In this document: positions 16,211-24,927 of the stretch, in pieces
How the letters are laid out: each line of letters starts with the position of its first letter
Position numbering within the stretch: the first letter of the stretch is position 1
From: an uncultured Eubacteriales bacterium
Lineage (GTDB): Bacteria; Bacillota; Clostridia; Oscillospirales; CAG-272
Length of the DNA stretch: 48,267 nt
Assembly: GCA_905205065.1 (NCBI GenBank)
Contig: CAJLCI010000019.1
Coordinates: 1 to 48,267 of the forward strand
Direction: 5' to 3'
Notes under the pieces: model-generated
Told to the model about the DNA's origin: nothing
Database searches by the model: none
The model's input: the letters and a program-made list of their open reading frames with translations, nothing else
Made by a program: the position numbers and the translations under genes

Positions 16211-16239
16211 TTGACAAACCGGACTTAATAGTGTATAAT
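16211..16239 (+). promoter_or_regulatory. Consensus promoter of the polysaccharide operon
   Basis: TTGACA (16211-16216), exactly 17 bases, TATAAT (16234-16239). This is a full consensus sigma-A promoter 39 bases before the first gene. Confidence 0.9.
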
Positions 16240-16278
16240 TTTTTAACATAGTTAATATTTGTTTGGGTTTGTTTTGCC

Positions 16279-17907
16279 GTGATTTATAATGATAAAAATT
16301 TGTATAAACGTTATATCAAGAGACTGCTTGATATTGTTCTATCAATTACCGCATTAATTGTGTTGGCCATTCCGATGCTTATAATTGCTACTGTTATAAA
16401 GCTTGATTCATACGGACCGGCGCTTTTCAGACAGAGAAGAATAGGGATACATAAAAGGGAATTTATAATACTGAAGTTTCGTACAATGTATACCTCCGCG
16501 TCTCCGGATGTTCCGACTCATAAGCTTAATACGCCGGAAAAGTGGATTACACATACGGGCGCATTTTTGCGAAAAACAAGCTTAGACGAACTTCCGCAGC
16601 TGATTAATATTCTGGCAGGACAAATGAGCTTTGTAGGACTGCGTCCTGCACTTTGGAATCAGAATGATTTGATTATGCTGCGGGATCGTTTCGGAGCAAA
16701 CGATATAAAACCCGGACTTACCGGACTGGCTCAGATAAGCGGGCGGGATTTGCTGGACATTACGGAAAAGGCAAGACTTGACGGCGAGTATGTCAGGAGA
16801 CTCGGTTTTTTGTTTGACCTTAGATGCTGCATAATTACTGTATTTAATGTCCTGGCACGCAGAGGGATTTCGGATATTACAGATGAACGAACACATTATA
16901 TTTGTTCGAATCATGTAGATACAACTAAAGAAGAGGTGCCGCCGTCCGTAAAATGTTCTCCTGTAAAGGAGCTTGCTTCTATAGACGGCGGTTTTTTCTC
17001 ATCTTTTCCGTCGGCTCTGAAATCTACCGCTGAAACGCTTTATGGAGGAGCTTTGCCTCCTATTGAAACCCAAATGACAAACAGTAAATTTTCAGTTCTC
17101 ATGTCGGTATATAATAAGGAAAAGCCCGAATATTTGGATCTTGCGTTGAAAAGTAATCTTGAAAATCAGACGCTCAGACCAAATGAAATGATTCTAATAT
17201 GCGACGGGGTACTGACGGAAGAACTGTATAATGTAATTTCAAAGTACGAGATGAAATACAGCGGTATTTTTAAAGTTTTCAGGCTTACCGAAAATGTTGG
17301 TCTCGGACGGGCTTTGCGTTTTGGATTGGAAAAATGCAAATATGAGTTGATAGCACGTTCAGACAGCGACGATATATGTGTTTCGGAACGTTTTGAAATC
17401 CAGATAAATTTTCTTGAGGAGCATCCGGAGATAGATATTGTCGGTTCATATATCGATGAGTTTAAATGTTGCTGGAGCAGTCCGGACAGAGTAAAGACGC
17501 TTCCGCTGACGCATGAGAAGCTTGTAAAGTTAGCAAAATTTCGGAATCCTGTAAACCATATGTCGGCAATGTTCCGCAAATCGTCAATTATCTCTGCGGG
17601 GTCATATATGCATCTGCCATGTGCGGAAGATTATTTTCTATGGGTGAGAGCAATATGCGGCGGTTCAAGAATTGCCAATATAGATAAAATTCTTGTTCAT
17701 GCACGGATAGGCAACGGTATGGAATTACGTCGCGGAGACCGTGCGTATATAAACAGCTGGAAGATGCTTGATAGGTATATGCTCGAAAAAAGTATGATAA
17801 ACCGATTTGAATATATTCTTAATATGATTGCTGTCAGATGGTTCGTATATATGCCACCTATATTGAAGAGGTTGATTTACAAAACGATTTTGAGAAAAAG
17901 TCCTTAA
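16279..17907 (+). CDS. Initiating phosphoglycosyl transferase fused to a GT2 glycosyltransferase
   Basis: This 542-residue membrane protein has two enzymes. Residues 1-205 are a bacterial sugar transferase (monotopic PGT): a hydrophobic N-terminal segment (17-39), KFRTMY (66-71), the catalytic Asp-Glu in SLDELPQL (103-104), GLRPAL and PGLTGLAQISGR. This part moves a sugar-1-phosphate onto undecaprenyl phosphate. After a variable linker (206-268), residues 269-500 form a GT-A fold GT2 enzyme with SVLMSVYNKEKPEY, GLGRALRFGL and the metal-binding DSD (362-364). The fusion would couple the first and second sugar additions. The start is GTG, just after the promoter leader. It is the first gene of the operon. 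Confidence 0.92.
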   Translation: MIYNDKNLYKRYIKRLLDIVLSITALIVLAIPMLIIATVIKLDSYGPALFRQRRIGIHKREFIILKFRTMYTSASPDVPTHKLNTPEKWITHTGAFLRKTSLDELPQLINILAGQMSFVGLRPALWNQNDLIMLRDRFGANDIKPGLTGLAQISGRDLLDITEKARLDGEYVRRLGFLFDLRCCIITVFNVLARRGISDITDERTHYICSNHVDTTKEEVPPSVKCSPVKELASIDGGFFSSFPSALKSTAETLYGGALPPIETQMTNSKFSVLMSVYNKEKPEYLDLALKSNLENQTLRPNEMILICDGVLTEELYNVISKYEMKYSGIFKVFRLTENVGLGRALRFGLEKCKYELIARSDSDDICVSERFEIQINFLEEHPEIDIVGSYIDEFKCCWSSPDRVKTLPLTHEKLVKLAKFRNPVNHMSAMFRKSSIISAGSYMHLPCAEDYFLWVRAICGGSRIANIDKILVHARIGNGMELRRGDRAYINSWKMLDRYMLEKSMINRFEYILNMIAVRWFVYMPPILKRLIYKTILRKSP

Positions 17908-17951
17908 TAATAAAAAACTATATTTTATAAAGATGAGAAATTTTATATATT

Positions 17952-19250
17952 ATGAAGCCAAAAGTTTTAATTGTGGGTACGGTTCCGTATAACAAAAATC
18001 TGACTTCGAGGGCGTTTGAATCATATTTTTCGGGGTGGGAACACGATAGATTGGCGCAGATTTTTTCAAACGAAAGCGTCCCGCTGAAAGGACACTGCGG
18101 AACACTGTTTCAGATTACCGACAAAAGGATGTTTAAGAGGAAGTTTTCACGCCGTGTTGAAACGGGTAAAATTTATAGCCGCAGTTTTTTGCCGGAACAG
18201 GATACTTGCATTAAACCGAAAAATGTGGGGTTTATCTATAAAATACTTTATAGAATAGGAAAATTACATTCTCCTCTTACGCATCTCCTGAGACAGTGGG
18301 TTTGGAATAAAAAACACTGGTGTACTGAAAATCTGAATTACTGGCTTGATGAATTTGCTCCCGAATGTGTTTTTCTCAGTTTTTCGGATGATTTTTTTAT
18401 ACTTCAGATTGCGCTGTATGCGGCAAGAAGATATAATATCCCGATTGTTTCCGCTATAGGAGATGATTATTGTTTTAATATGCATTTTTCGCTGTCTCCT
18501 TTTTACTATATTTATAAATATAATTATATGAAATTGGTACGGGATGTTTTTAGTTATAAAGGAAATACCGTATATATCAGTGATAAGATCCGGGATGTTT
18601 ATAATAAAAACTTTGGCCTTAACGGTAAAACCGTATATCTTGCATCCAATGTTACACGCAGAGATTTCCGCATTATAGATTCTGTTAATCCGTATATAGG
18701 CTATTTCGGAAATATCGGTCTTGGGAGAAGCAAATCGCTGGCTGATATAGGAAATGCTCTCGGAATGATTAATCCGGATTACAGGCTTAATGTATATTCA
18801 AATGAGAACAGACTGAAAGACACTTCTGTTTTATGCCGAAATCCTTATGTGTGTTTTCACGGGGCGGTACCATATAATGAAGTTAAGCTTAAAATCATGA
18901 AATGCGATATCATTGTACTTGTCGAAGGCTTTTCAAAATCCGATATTAATAAAACAAGATATTCGCTTTCCACAAAAGCGGCCGATGCTCTTGCTTCGGG
19001 GAGCAATCTTTTTGTATACGGACCGTCAGACTGCGGACTTATACAATATATGTCGGATACGGGAGGCGCTGAGGTCTGTACCGACCCGGAGAAGCTTGAG
19101 GATTGTATTCGACGCTTTATCGGAGATCATTCGCTGCAGAAAAAGAACTATGATGCGGCCGCCAGAGCTGCAGATGAAAATCATACGCTAAGAGCAAGTA
19201 CTTCATCCTTTGAAAAAGTAATAGCGGAGGCTGTCTATGTCAATAAATAA
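17952..19250 (+). CDS. Glycosyltransferase, GT-B type
   Basis: This 432-residue cytoplasmic protein has the two-lobe layout of GT-B enzymes: an N-terminal lobe opening with PKVLIVGTVPYNKNL, then a C-terminal lobe with IGYFGNIGLGRSKSLADIG, CFHGAVPYNEV and KAADALASGSNLFVYG, the last being the nucleotide-sugar binding end. The signal is weaker than for classical GT4, and I cannot name donor or acceptor. It probably adds a sugar to the lipid-linked repeat unit. It lies 44 bases after the fused transferase and overlaps the next gene by 14 bases. Confidence 0.8.
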   Translation: MKPKVLIVGTVPYNKNLTSRAFESYFSGWEHDRLAQIFSNESVPLKGHCGTLFQITDKRMFKRKFSRRVETGKIYSRSFLPEQDTCIKPKNVGFIYKILYRIGKLHSPLTHLLRQWVWNKKHWCTENLNYWLDEFAPECVFLSFSDDFFILQIALYAARRYNIPIVSAIGDDYCFNMHFSLSPFYYIYKYNYMKLVRDVFSYKGNTVYISDKIRDVYNKNFGLNGKTVYLASNVTRRDFRIIDSVNPYIGYFGNIGLGRSKSLADIGNALGMINPDYRLNVYSNENRLKDTSVLCRNPYVCFHGAVPYNEVKLKIMKCDIIVLVEGFSKSDINKTRYSLSTKAADALASGSNLFVYGPSDCGLIQYMSDTGGAEVCTDPEKLEDCIRRFIGDHSLQKKNYDAAARAADENHTLRASTSSFEKVIAEAVYVNK

Positions 19251-20034
19251 TTCGGCTTTGACGGTACTTATCTTATCGTGTGACAGGTATTCCGATTTAT
19301 GGGACGGTCATGTGAAAATGCTCCGAAAACATTGGACCGGGCGCTGTGAAAGGGCTGTGATTGTCAGCGAATCAAGCTGTGGGAAAAGCTACGATGACAT
19401 TGAGATATTTGAAGCAGGAATGAATACTGAATTTTCCGAGAGACTTTATGCTGCCTTGAAAAATATAAAAACCGGTTTTGTGCTTATTGTTTTGGATGAT
19501 TACTATCTTAGCTCCGATGTCAAAAGCGCTGAGCTTGTCCGTCTTGTTGACATAATGGAAAAGGAAAATATCAGTTATCTGCGTTTGTATTCGCTGCCGC
19601 GCGAGAAAAACAGAATTGAAGGATACGGAGATTTGTATGCTGTGAATCTTAGTCGCGGCGGTTACGCGGTCAATCTCTTTCCTGCAATATGGAAAACAGA
19701 GTTTGTCATGTCAACGGCAGGAGTATCGGCATCAGCCTGGGAATATGAGGTTTTACTTACTCCTGCGGCAATCAGTATAGGCGCAATATGTGCAATGACA
19801 TATACACCATATTATAAAATCAACGACATATTAAGAAAAGGAAAAATACAGTATAAATCGGTAAGCTTTCTCCGGAAAAACGGAATAAAGCTTGAGGAAA
19901 GAAGCACCTGTTCGTTTACGGATGATTTATTATTCAGAGCAAAGGTGTTAATCAAGGAATATCTTCCGGTAAAAGTATTTAAAGCAATAAAAAAACTACT
20001 GACAAAAGCCGGAGTAAAATTTTACAGCAGCTAA
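19237..20034 (+). CDS. Glycosyltransferase-like protein (GT-A type)
   Basis: This 265-residue protein starts with a strand typical of GT-A enzymes (TVLILSCDRYSDLWDGHV) and has a candidate metal-binding motif, LIVLDDYYLSSD, at about residues 85-97. The C-terminal part is basic and helical (FKAIKKLLTKAGVK), perhaps for membrane association. GGAGG lies 7 bases before the ATG, inside the preceding gene, so translation is coupled. I cannot place it in a CAZy family from memory; its position between a glycosyltransferase and the polymerase supports a role in building the repeat unit. Confidence 0.75.
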   Translation: MSINNSALTVLILSCDRYSDLWDGHVKMLRKHWTGRCERAVIVSESSCGKSYDDIEIFEAGMNTEFSERLYAALKNIKTGFVLIVLDDYYLSSDVKSAELVRLVDIMEKENISYLRLYSLPREKNRIEGYGDLYAVNLSRGGYAVNLFPAIWKTEFVMSTAGVSASAWEYEVLLTPAAISIGAICAMTYTPYYKINDILRKGKIQYKSVSFLRKNGIKLEERSTCSFTDDLLFRAKVLIKEYLPVKVFKAIKKLLTKAGVKFYSS

Positions 20035-20047
20035 AGGACAGCTTTTC

Positions 20048-21283
20048 ATGCGTTGTTACAGTTATAAAAAACACTATGCTGAATTGTTCATCAGCATTAT
20101 AGGCATTTTTCCAACAATTAATTATTATCTGGCTGAATTTTTGACATCGTTTGAACTGCCTACGCCCAGTTTTTGGTTTTACTTGATTATTTACGGAACG
20201 TCGGCTGTTTCATATATTTATATTTTTTTCAGAATGGAAATAAAAAGTCTTTTGGCGGTCTTAATTGCCGGAATCATATTCATATTCACCTTTATTGTAT
20301 CGCCTGATTCATACAGAATTGCTCTTGGCGGAGAAATATCGGCAAATTACTTTGCTGTTTTTTGGTTTGCTGTATTTCCGCCGTTTTTTCTGACACTTAC
20401 AAAAATAGATTTGTCTTATCTTACAGAACTTTTTTATAGGTTTGGTATCGTTGTTGTAATTCTGATGACAGTGTCATATGCGGTAAGAATATTTTTTATA
20501 CATATTCCTCTTACAAACTACATGTCGTTTGCTTATCAAGGATTGTTTTTCGTAATGCTGTGCGTTTATGTGAGCGTAAAAAAGAGAAAGCCTATCCGTT
20601 TTATACTAAGCTCGGCGGCATGTGTGTGCATTATATTAGCTGGATGCCGCGGGGCGGCTCTTACGCTTTCAGTGTTTTTGGCAATAGTAATATTGACAGC
20701 GCCGGGAATGAAAAAGGGAATTCATTACGTAGTTAATCTTCTGATAATTAATTTAGGTTTGATTATATTTGTCTATGCTGAACCAATAATATCTTATTTC
20801 GGTTATTTATGGACGGCAGGAGAGGTTAAAAGCAGAACTTTGGCTATGCTTTTGTCAGGTGAATTTTTCAGCGACAGCGGACGCGGCGATATACAGAGAA
20901 AGGTTATTGCGGAAAGCGGACTTCTCCCTAACGGTCTGTATGGGGATTTTGCCGCGTCCGGTGTTTATTCTCATAACTGGATTGTTGAAATACTTTGTAA
21001 TTTTGGTTATTTGATAGGGCCTATAATAATATTTATAATACTTTTTATTCTCATAAAAAGTACTGTTATATACAGAAGAGAGAATTCATTCCGCTTTTTC
21101 TGGACCGTTTCTGCGGTGAGTATGGTGCTTGTGAAATACATGGTTTCATCAAGTCCGCTTATTACCTTTGAGTTTATGTTTCTTACAGGATTGCTTGTGA
21201 ATATGCTTTACATTAATAATAAGAGGGATAGCATATCAGGCAGATATATTATACGTATAATCAGTGTCTGGAATGCAAAATAA
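20048..21283 (+). CDS. O-antigen/capsule polymerase-like membrane protein (Wzy type)
   Basis: This 411-residue integral membrane protein has about ten to eleven hydrophobic segments (for example FFRMEIKSLLAVLIAGIIFIF, split by polar loops). A large extracytoplasmic loop follows at about 265-310 and contains SGRGDIQRK and VYSHNWIVEI. That Arg/His-bearing loop and topology are typical of Wzy polymerases and O-antigen ligases, which join lipid-linked repeat units outside the membrane. Sequence conservation in this family is low, so the assignment rests on topology and context (flippase, transferases). AAAGGA precedes the ATG, and the gene lies 13 bases after its neighbour. Confidence 0.82.
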   Translation: MRCYSYKKHYAELFISIIGIFPTINYYLAEFLTSFELPTPSFWFYLIIYGTSAVSYIYIFFRMEIKSLLAVLIAGIIFIFTFIVSPDSYRIALGGEISANYFAVFWFAVFPPFFLTLTKIDLSYLTELFYRFGIVVVILMTVSYAVRIFFIHIPLTNYMSFAYQGLFFVMLCVYVSVKKRKPIRFILSSAACVCIILAGCRGAALTLSVFLAIVILTAPGMKKGIHYVVNLLIINLGLIIFVYAEPIISYFGYLWTAGEVKSRTLAMLLSGEFFSDSGRGDIQRKVIAESGLLPNGLYGDFAASGVYSHNWIVEILCNFGYLIGPIIIFIILFILIKSTVIYRRENSFRFFWTVSAVSMVLVKYMVSSSPLITFEFMFLTGLLVNMLYINNKRDSISGRYIIRIISVWNAK

Positions 21284-21329
21284 AGTACAGTCAGGCTTTG
21301 AGAGTATAAGAGGAGTATGAGCTTTAAAA

Positions 21330-21998
21330 ATGATTAAAAGAATTGCAAAATTTCTGGTGTGCCTGAAAAATAAAATTGTATTTCACAGCAGATGCAGGAT
21401 AAGACTTTCCAATATTTTTCGCGGAAAAACTGTGTTTGAGGGGAAAAACGGGCTCGGTTCCTCAAACTGTATAATAAAATCAAGTTTTGGCTACGGAACG
21501 CTTATCGGAGACAGAAATTTTCTTGACAGAATAAAAACAGGACGTTTCTGTTCCATAGGAAGTGAAATAAAAATTGTATCATCAGCACACCCAACGGAGG
21601 TTTTTGTGTCTACTCATCCGGCATTTTACTCTCACCGGTATAATTCCCTGTCGTATGTGTGCAAAGAAAAGTTCAGCGGAATACTGATGTGCGATGATAA
21701 TTTCTCAGTTGTAGCGGGAAATGATGTGTGGATCGGCGACCGCGTACTGATAAAAGGCGGAGTAAGAATCGGCGACGGCGCGGTGATCGGTATGGGAGCA
21801 GTAGTTACGAAAGATGTTCCTCCGTATGCGGTTGTGGGAGGCGTTCCGGCGAGAATTATTAAAATGCGTTTTTCCGAGAACCGGATTTCAGAACTGTTAT
21901 CTCAGAATATCTGGGAAAAGCCGATCGAGTGGATAGAGGAAAACGCCGAAAAATTTGAAAGTATAGAGAGTTTTCTAAAAAATAACTCAGAAAAATAA
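21330..21998 (+). CDS. Hexapeptide-repeat O-acyltransferase (CatB-like)
   Basis: This 222-residue protein has the left-handed beta-helix repeats of acyl-CoA-dependent acetyltransferases. The region KIVSSAHPTEVFVSTHPAFY carries the histidines used in this family, and WIGDRVLIKGGVRIGDGAV, GMGAVVTKDVPPYAVVGG and PARIIKMRF form the typical C-terminal coils. Members O-acetylate capsule or wall sugars. Here it most likely decorates the repeat unit in the cytoplasm before export, as O-acetylation does in S. aureus capsules. The short A-rich repeats that follow cover its last codons. Confidence 0.88.
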   Translation: MIKRIAKFLVCLKNKIVFHSRCRIRLSNIFRGKTVFEGKNGLGSSNCIIKSSFGYGTLIGDRNFLDRIKTGRFCSIGSEIKIVSSAHPTEVFVSTHPAFYSHRYNSLSYVCKEKFSGILMCDDNFSVVAGNDVWIGDRVLIKGGVRIGDGAVIGMGAVVTKDVPPYAVVGGVPARIIKMRFSENRISELLSQNIWEKPIEWIEENAEKFESIESFLKNNSEK

Positions 21999-22062
21999 CC
22001 TCGAAAAACAATCTCTAAAAATGATCTCTAAAAAAATCTCAAACAACAACCTCGAAAAACAA
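21983..22062. repeat. Degenerate 13-14 base tandem repeats
   Basis: About six units of the type AAYCTCKAAAAAC run from the last codons of the acyltransferase into the leader of the next gene. AACCTCGAAAAACAA occurs exactly twice (21997 and 22048). Confidence 0.65.
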
Positions 22063-22077
22063 GGAATGATCGGACAT

Positions 22078-23223
22078 ATGAAAATTGCGGTTATTGTAAA
22101 AAATTCAATCTGGTATGATCCCCGCGTCAGAAAACAGCTGTTTGAATATATCAGGCGAGGTGAAAATGTTTCTGCTGTTGGAGTTAAGGATGCCAGATAT
22201 AACAGAGAAGCTGTTATAAGCCTTCCGTGCAGGACGGTTTTGTGTCCATTTAACAATACCGTAAAACTCAATTTTTTTCGAAAGATTTTACGTGAAATCT
22301 TGTCTGACAGATCGATGCTTAAAACAATTATCCGTGAAAAGCCGGATATGATTCATGCAAATGATCTCAATGCGCTGATTCCCGCATATATAGCGTCAAG
22401 AAGATTAAAATGTGCGATTATATATGACACGCATGAGATTTTTTTGGAAAATCCGTGGATTGCCGTAAACAAACCTGTAAAGCTTATTTGGAGCATATTT
22501 GAAAGATATATTATAAAAAGAGTAAACTTGGTTGTCTGTGTCAGTCATGCCGCGGCGGATTATTTTGAGCGTAAATATAGAATAAAAAAGCCGCTTGTTA
22601 TTACAAACTGCGTATCGTCGGATAGACATTCAAAGGATATTGAACATATTGAACATGATAATATCTTTTCTAAACAGATTTTGAATCATGGACAGTTTTA
22701 TGCGGGCAGGGGATATGACATTATGATAGATGCAGCGGCTATACTTACGTCATGCGGGGATCTTCTGTTTGTACTCCGCGGTTACGGTGAACTTGAAGAT
22801 CAGTTAAAATGTCGAGCTGACGAACTTCATGCGGAAAATGTGTATTTTGCTCCCCCGGTAAGTGTTGAAGAATTGATTCCGTGCGCATCCCACGCATGGG
22901 TTGGTATAGCAATAACAGAGAAAATTTCGCTGAATTTTGAGCTTTCGGTTTCCAACAAAATATTTGAATATGCCGCGGCGGGTATACCTGTAATTATGTC
23001 GGATATACCAGAACACAGGTATTTAAACGACAGGTATCACTTTGGAATTATTTTGAGCGAAGATACTCCGGAGTGTCTTGCATCTGTGATAATGAAACTT
23101 TATAATGACAGGAATCTTTACCGTTGCTGCGCGGAAAATTCAAAAAGGCTTTCCGGCGAGATTACCTGGGAAAATGAATTTGGAAAGCTCATTGAATTTG
23201 AAAGGAATTTAACCATAAAATGA
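22078..23223 (+). CDS. Glycosyltransferase family 4-type protein
   Basis: This 381-residue GT-B enzyme starts at MKIAVIVKNSIWYDPRVRKQ, a usual GT4 opening. Earlier in-frame ATGs would read through low-complexity repeats and are rejected. The N-lobe has DMIHANDLNALIPAY and YDTHEIFLENPW. The C-lobe has HGQFYAGRGYDIMIDA, and the donor-binding end is SNKIFEYAAAGIPVIMSDIP with the acidic/Glu motif typical of retaining GT4. It likely transfers a hexose or amino sugar to the growing repeat unit. Its stop overlaps the flippase start (ATGA), so the two are translationally coupled. Confidence 0.9.
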   Translation: MKIAVIVKNSIWYDPRVRKQLFEYIRRGENVSAVGVKDARYNREAVISLPCRTVLCPFNNTVKLNFFRKILREILSDRSMLKTIIREKPDMIHANDLNALIPAYIASRRLKCAIIYDTHEIFLENPWIAVNKPVKLIWSIFERYIIKRVNLVVCVSHAAADYFERKYRIKKPLVITNCVSSDRHSKDIEHIEHDNIFSKQILNHGQFYAGRGYDIMIDAAAILTSCGDLLFVLRGYGELEDQLKCRADELHAENVYFAPPVSVEELIPCASHAWVGIAITEKISLNFELSVSNKIFEYAAAGIPVIMSDIPEHRYLNDRYHFGIILSEDTPECLASVIMKLYNDRNLYRCCAENSKRLSGEITWENEFGKLIEFERNLTIK

Positions 23224-24794
23224 TTGAAAATATGCCGGAGAAACCGAATAATTGCAATGAGGGCAGACAAATTGTATGGGGAGCCGTAATCTCCTATATA
23301 TTAATTGCACTCAATGCTCTATACGGCTTGCTGGTTACGCCTTATATTATACATACGGTCGGTGCAGGAAGTTATGGAGTATACAGGACCGTGTCTTCGC
23401 TTAGTTCTTCTCTTATGGTTGTAGATCTCGGACTTGGAGGAACAGTTCAGAGATATATAGCAAAATATATCTCTTTTGGAGAAAATAAAAGAAAAATCGG
23501 AAATTTTATTTCGATGTCTCTTATACAGGCGGCAGTGCTTTCACTGATTGCGGAAGCGGTATGTATTGTTACGTATTTGAAGCTCGGAGATTTGTATTCA
23601 GGCGGATTGACTTCAGACGAGCTTTTGCTTGCCAAAAAAATATTTATTGTTTTCAGCATCACGATTGCCGTTCATTTGTGGGAGAATGTTTTAGAAGGTG
23701 TTATCACAGGGTATAACCGTTTTATAACAGCAAACGGAATAAGGCTTTTTCGCCTGATCCTCCGAATTTTATTTACATATGTCGGGCTTAGCGTATGGAA
23801 GAGTCCGCTTTTATTGGTATGGCTTGATCTTGTACTCCTCATTTTTATTCTTGTATGCGAAATTGTATTCATTAGGTTCGTGCTGAAGCAGGAAGTAAAA
23901 TTTATTTTTTTTGATGCGCATATTTTCAGAGAAAGTCTTATTTATTCGGTATTTATGTTCATATCTTCGCTTGCAAATCAAGTTAACTCAAATCTTGATA
24001 ATATTGTCGTTGGTGCATATCTCGGTTCATCTGAGGTTGCGGTATATTCCGTCGCGCTGACAATCTTTGGTATGTTTTCACAAATCGGATCGGCGGTATC
24101 AGGAGTTATGCTGCCAAAAGTGACCGGACTTTTAAGAGAGAAAGATAATAATATTGAAAACTATGTAGTTAAGATAGGACGGATTCAATTCATGCTTATC
24201 GGAGCGGTTCTTGGAGCATTTATTGTTCTCGGCAAACCTTTTATTTCTGTCTGGATGGGAGACAGCCTTACATATGAGTTTTCGGACGCATATTATATCT
24301 CGGTTATTTTGATGATTCCGGCAGTTTTTGAAATATGCATAAATGTGTGTCTTGCTGTTCTGCGTGCGTCAAATAAACTGAAATATCGTACCGCAGTACT
24401 GGTGCTGACACTGTGCTTTAATACAGCGGTTACGGTTTTCGGTGTTCCGAGATGGGGATATTTTGCTGCCGCCGCCGGGACGGCTCTATCGTATATTTTC
24501 GGACACGTAATAGGTATGAATTTTTATTACCGTAAGGCGTTCGGTTTTCATCCTATCCGTGTCTACCGGAGAATATTTTGCAGAACATGGATATGCATAC
24601 TGCTAAGCTCTGCCGCCGCATTTTTTATGAAATTTATTACAGACGGAGACAGAGAGACTTTCTTTTGCGGAGCGGCTGTTTTCATCTTGGTTTATGCGGT
24701 ATCACTCTTGATTATTCTTCCGGACAATGAGAAATCCGCCGTTATAAAATTTTTTAAGAAGATCAGATTAAGTACAGGTCTTAGAAAGAATTGA
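23220..24794 (+). CDS. Oligosaccharide flippase (Wzx type)
   Basis: This 524-residue membrane protein has about twelve to fourteen transmembrane helices, of the MOP/polysaccharide-transport family. The N-terminal GAVISYILIALNALYGLLVTP and the repeated helix pairs with DLGLGGTVQRYIAKY and SSLANQVNSNLDNIVVGAY are typical of Wzx. It moves undecaprenyl-linked repeat units across the membrane to the polymerase. The start overlaps the preceding stop by four bases. Two 26-base repeats follow the gene. Assignment as flippase rather than a MATE drug exporter rests on the surrounding polysaccharide genes. Confidence 0.92.
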   Translation: MIENMPEKPNNCNEGRQIVWGAVISYILIALNALYGLLVTPYIIHTVGAGSYGVYRTVSSLSSSLMVVDLGLGGTVQRYIAKYISFGENKRKIGNFISMSLIQAAVLSLIAEAVCIVTYLKLGDLYSGGLTSDELLLAKKIFIVFSITIAVHLWENVLEGVITGYNRFITANGIRLFRLILRILFTYVGLSVWKSPLLLVWLDLVLLIFILVCEIVFIRFVLKQEVKFIFFDAHIFRESLIYSVFMFISSLANQVNSNLDNIVVGAYLGSSEVAVYSVALTIFGMFSQIGSAVSGVMLPKVTGLLREKDNNIENYVVKIGRIQFMLIGAVLGAFIVLGKPFISVWMGDSLTYEFSDAYYISVILMIPAVFEICINVCLAVLRASNKLKYRTAVLVLTLCFNTAVTVFGVPRWGYFAAAAGTALSYIFGHVIGMNFYYRKAFGFHPIRVYRRIFCRTWICILLSSAAAFFMKFITDGDRETFFCGAAVFILVYAVSLLIILPDNEKSAVIKFFKKIRLSTGLRKN

Positions 24795-24814
24795 AGCTTA
24801 TCATAAAGTGCTTG

Positions 24815-24866
24815 TGGCTGCATTTTCATTAAAATCTTTGCGGCTGTATTTGCTTTAAAGTCTTTG
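24815..24866. repeat. Two tandem 26-base imperfect repeats
   Basis: TGGCTGCATTTTCATTAAAA and TCTTTG (24815-24840) are followed directly by a second copy (24841-24866) that differs at about six positions. Confidence 0.7.
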
Positions 24867-24927
24867 CCAAATTTTCCTGAAAGGAATTTTATTTGCCGGG
24901 TCATACCGGTGTTGGGTAATTTTAAGG

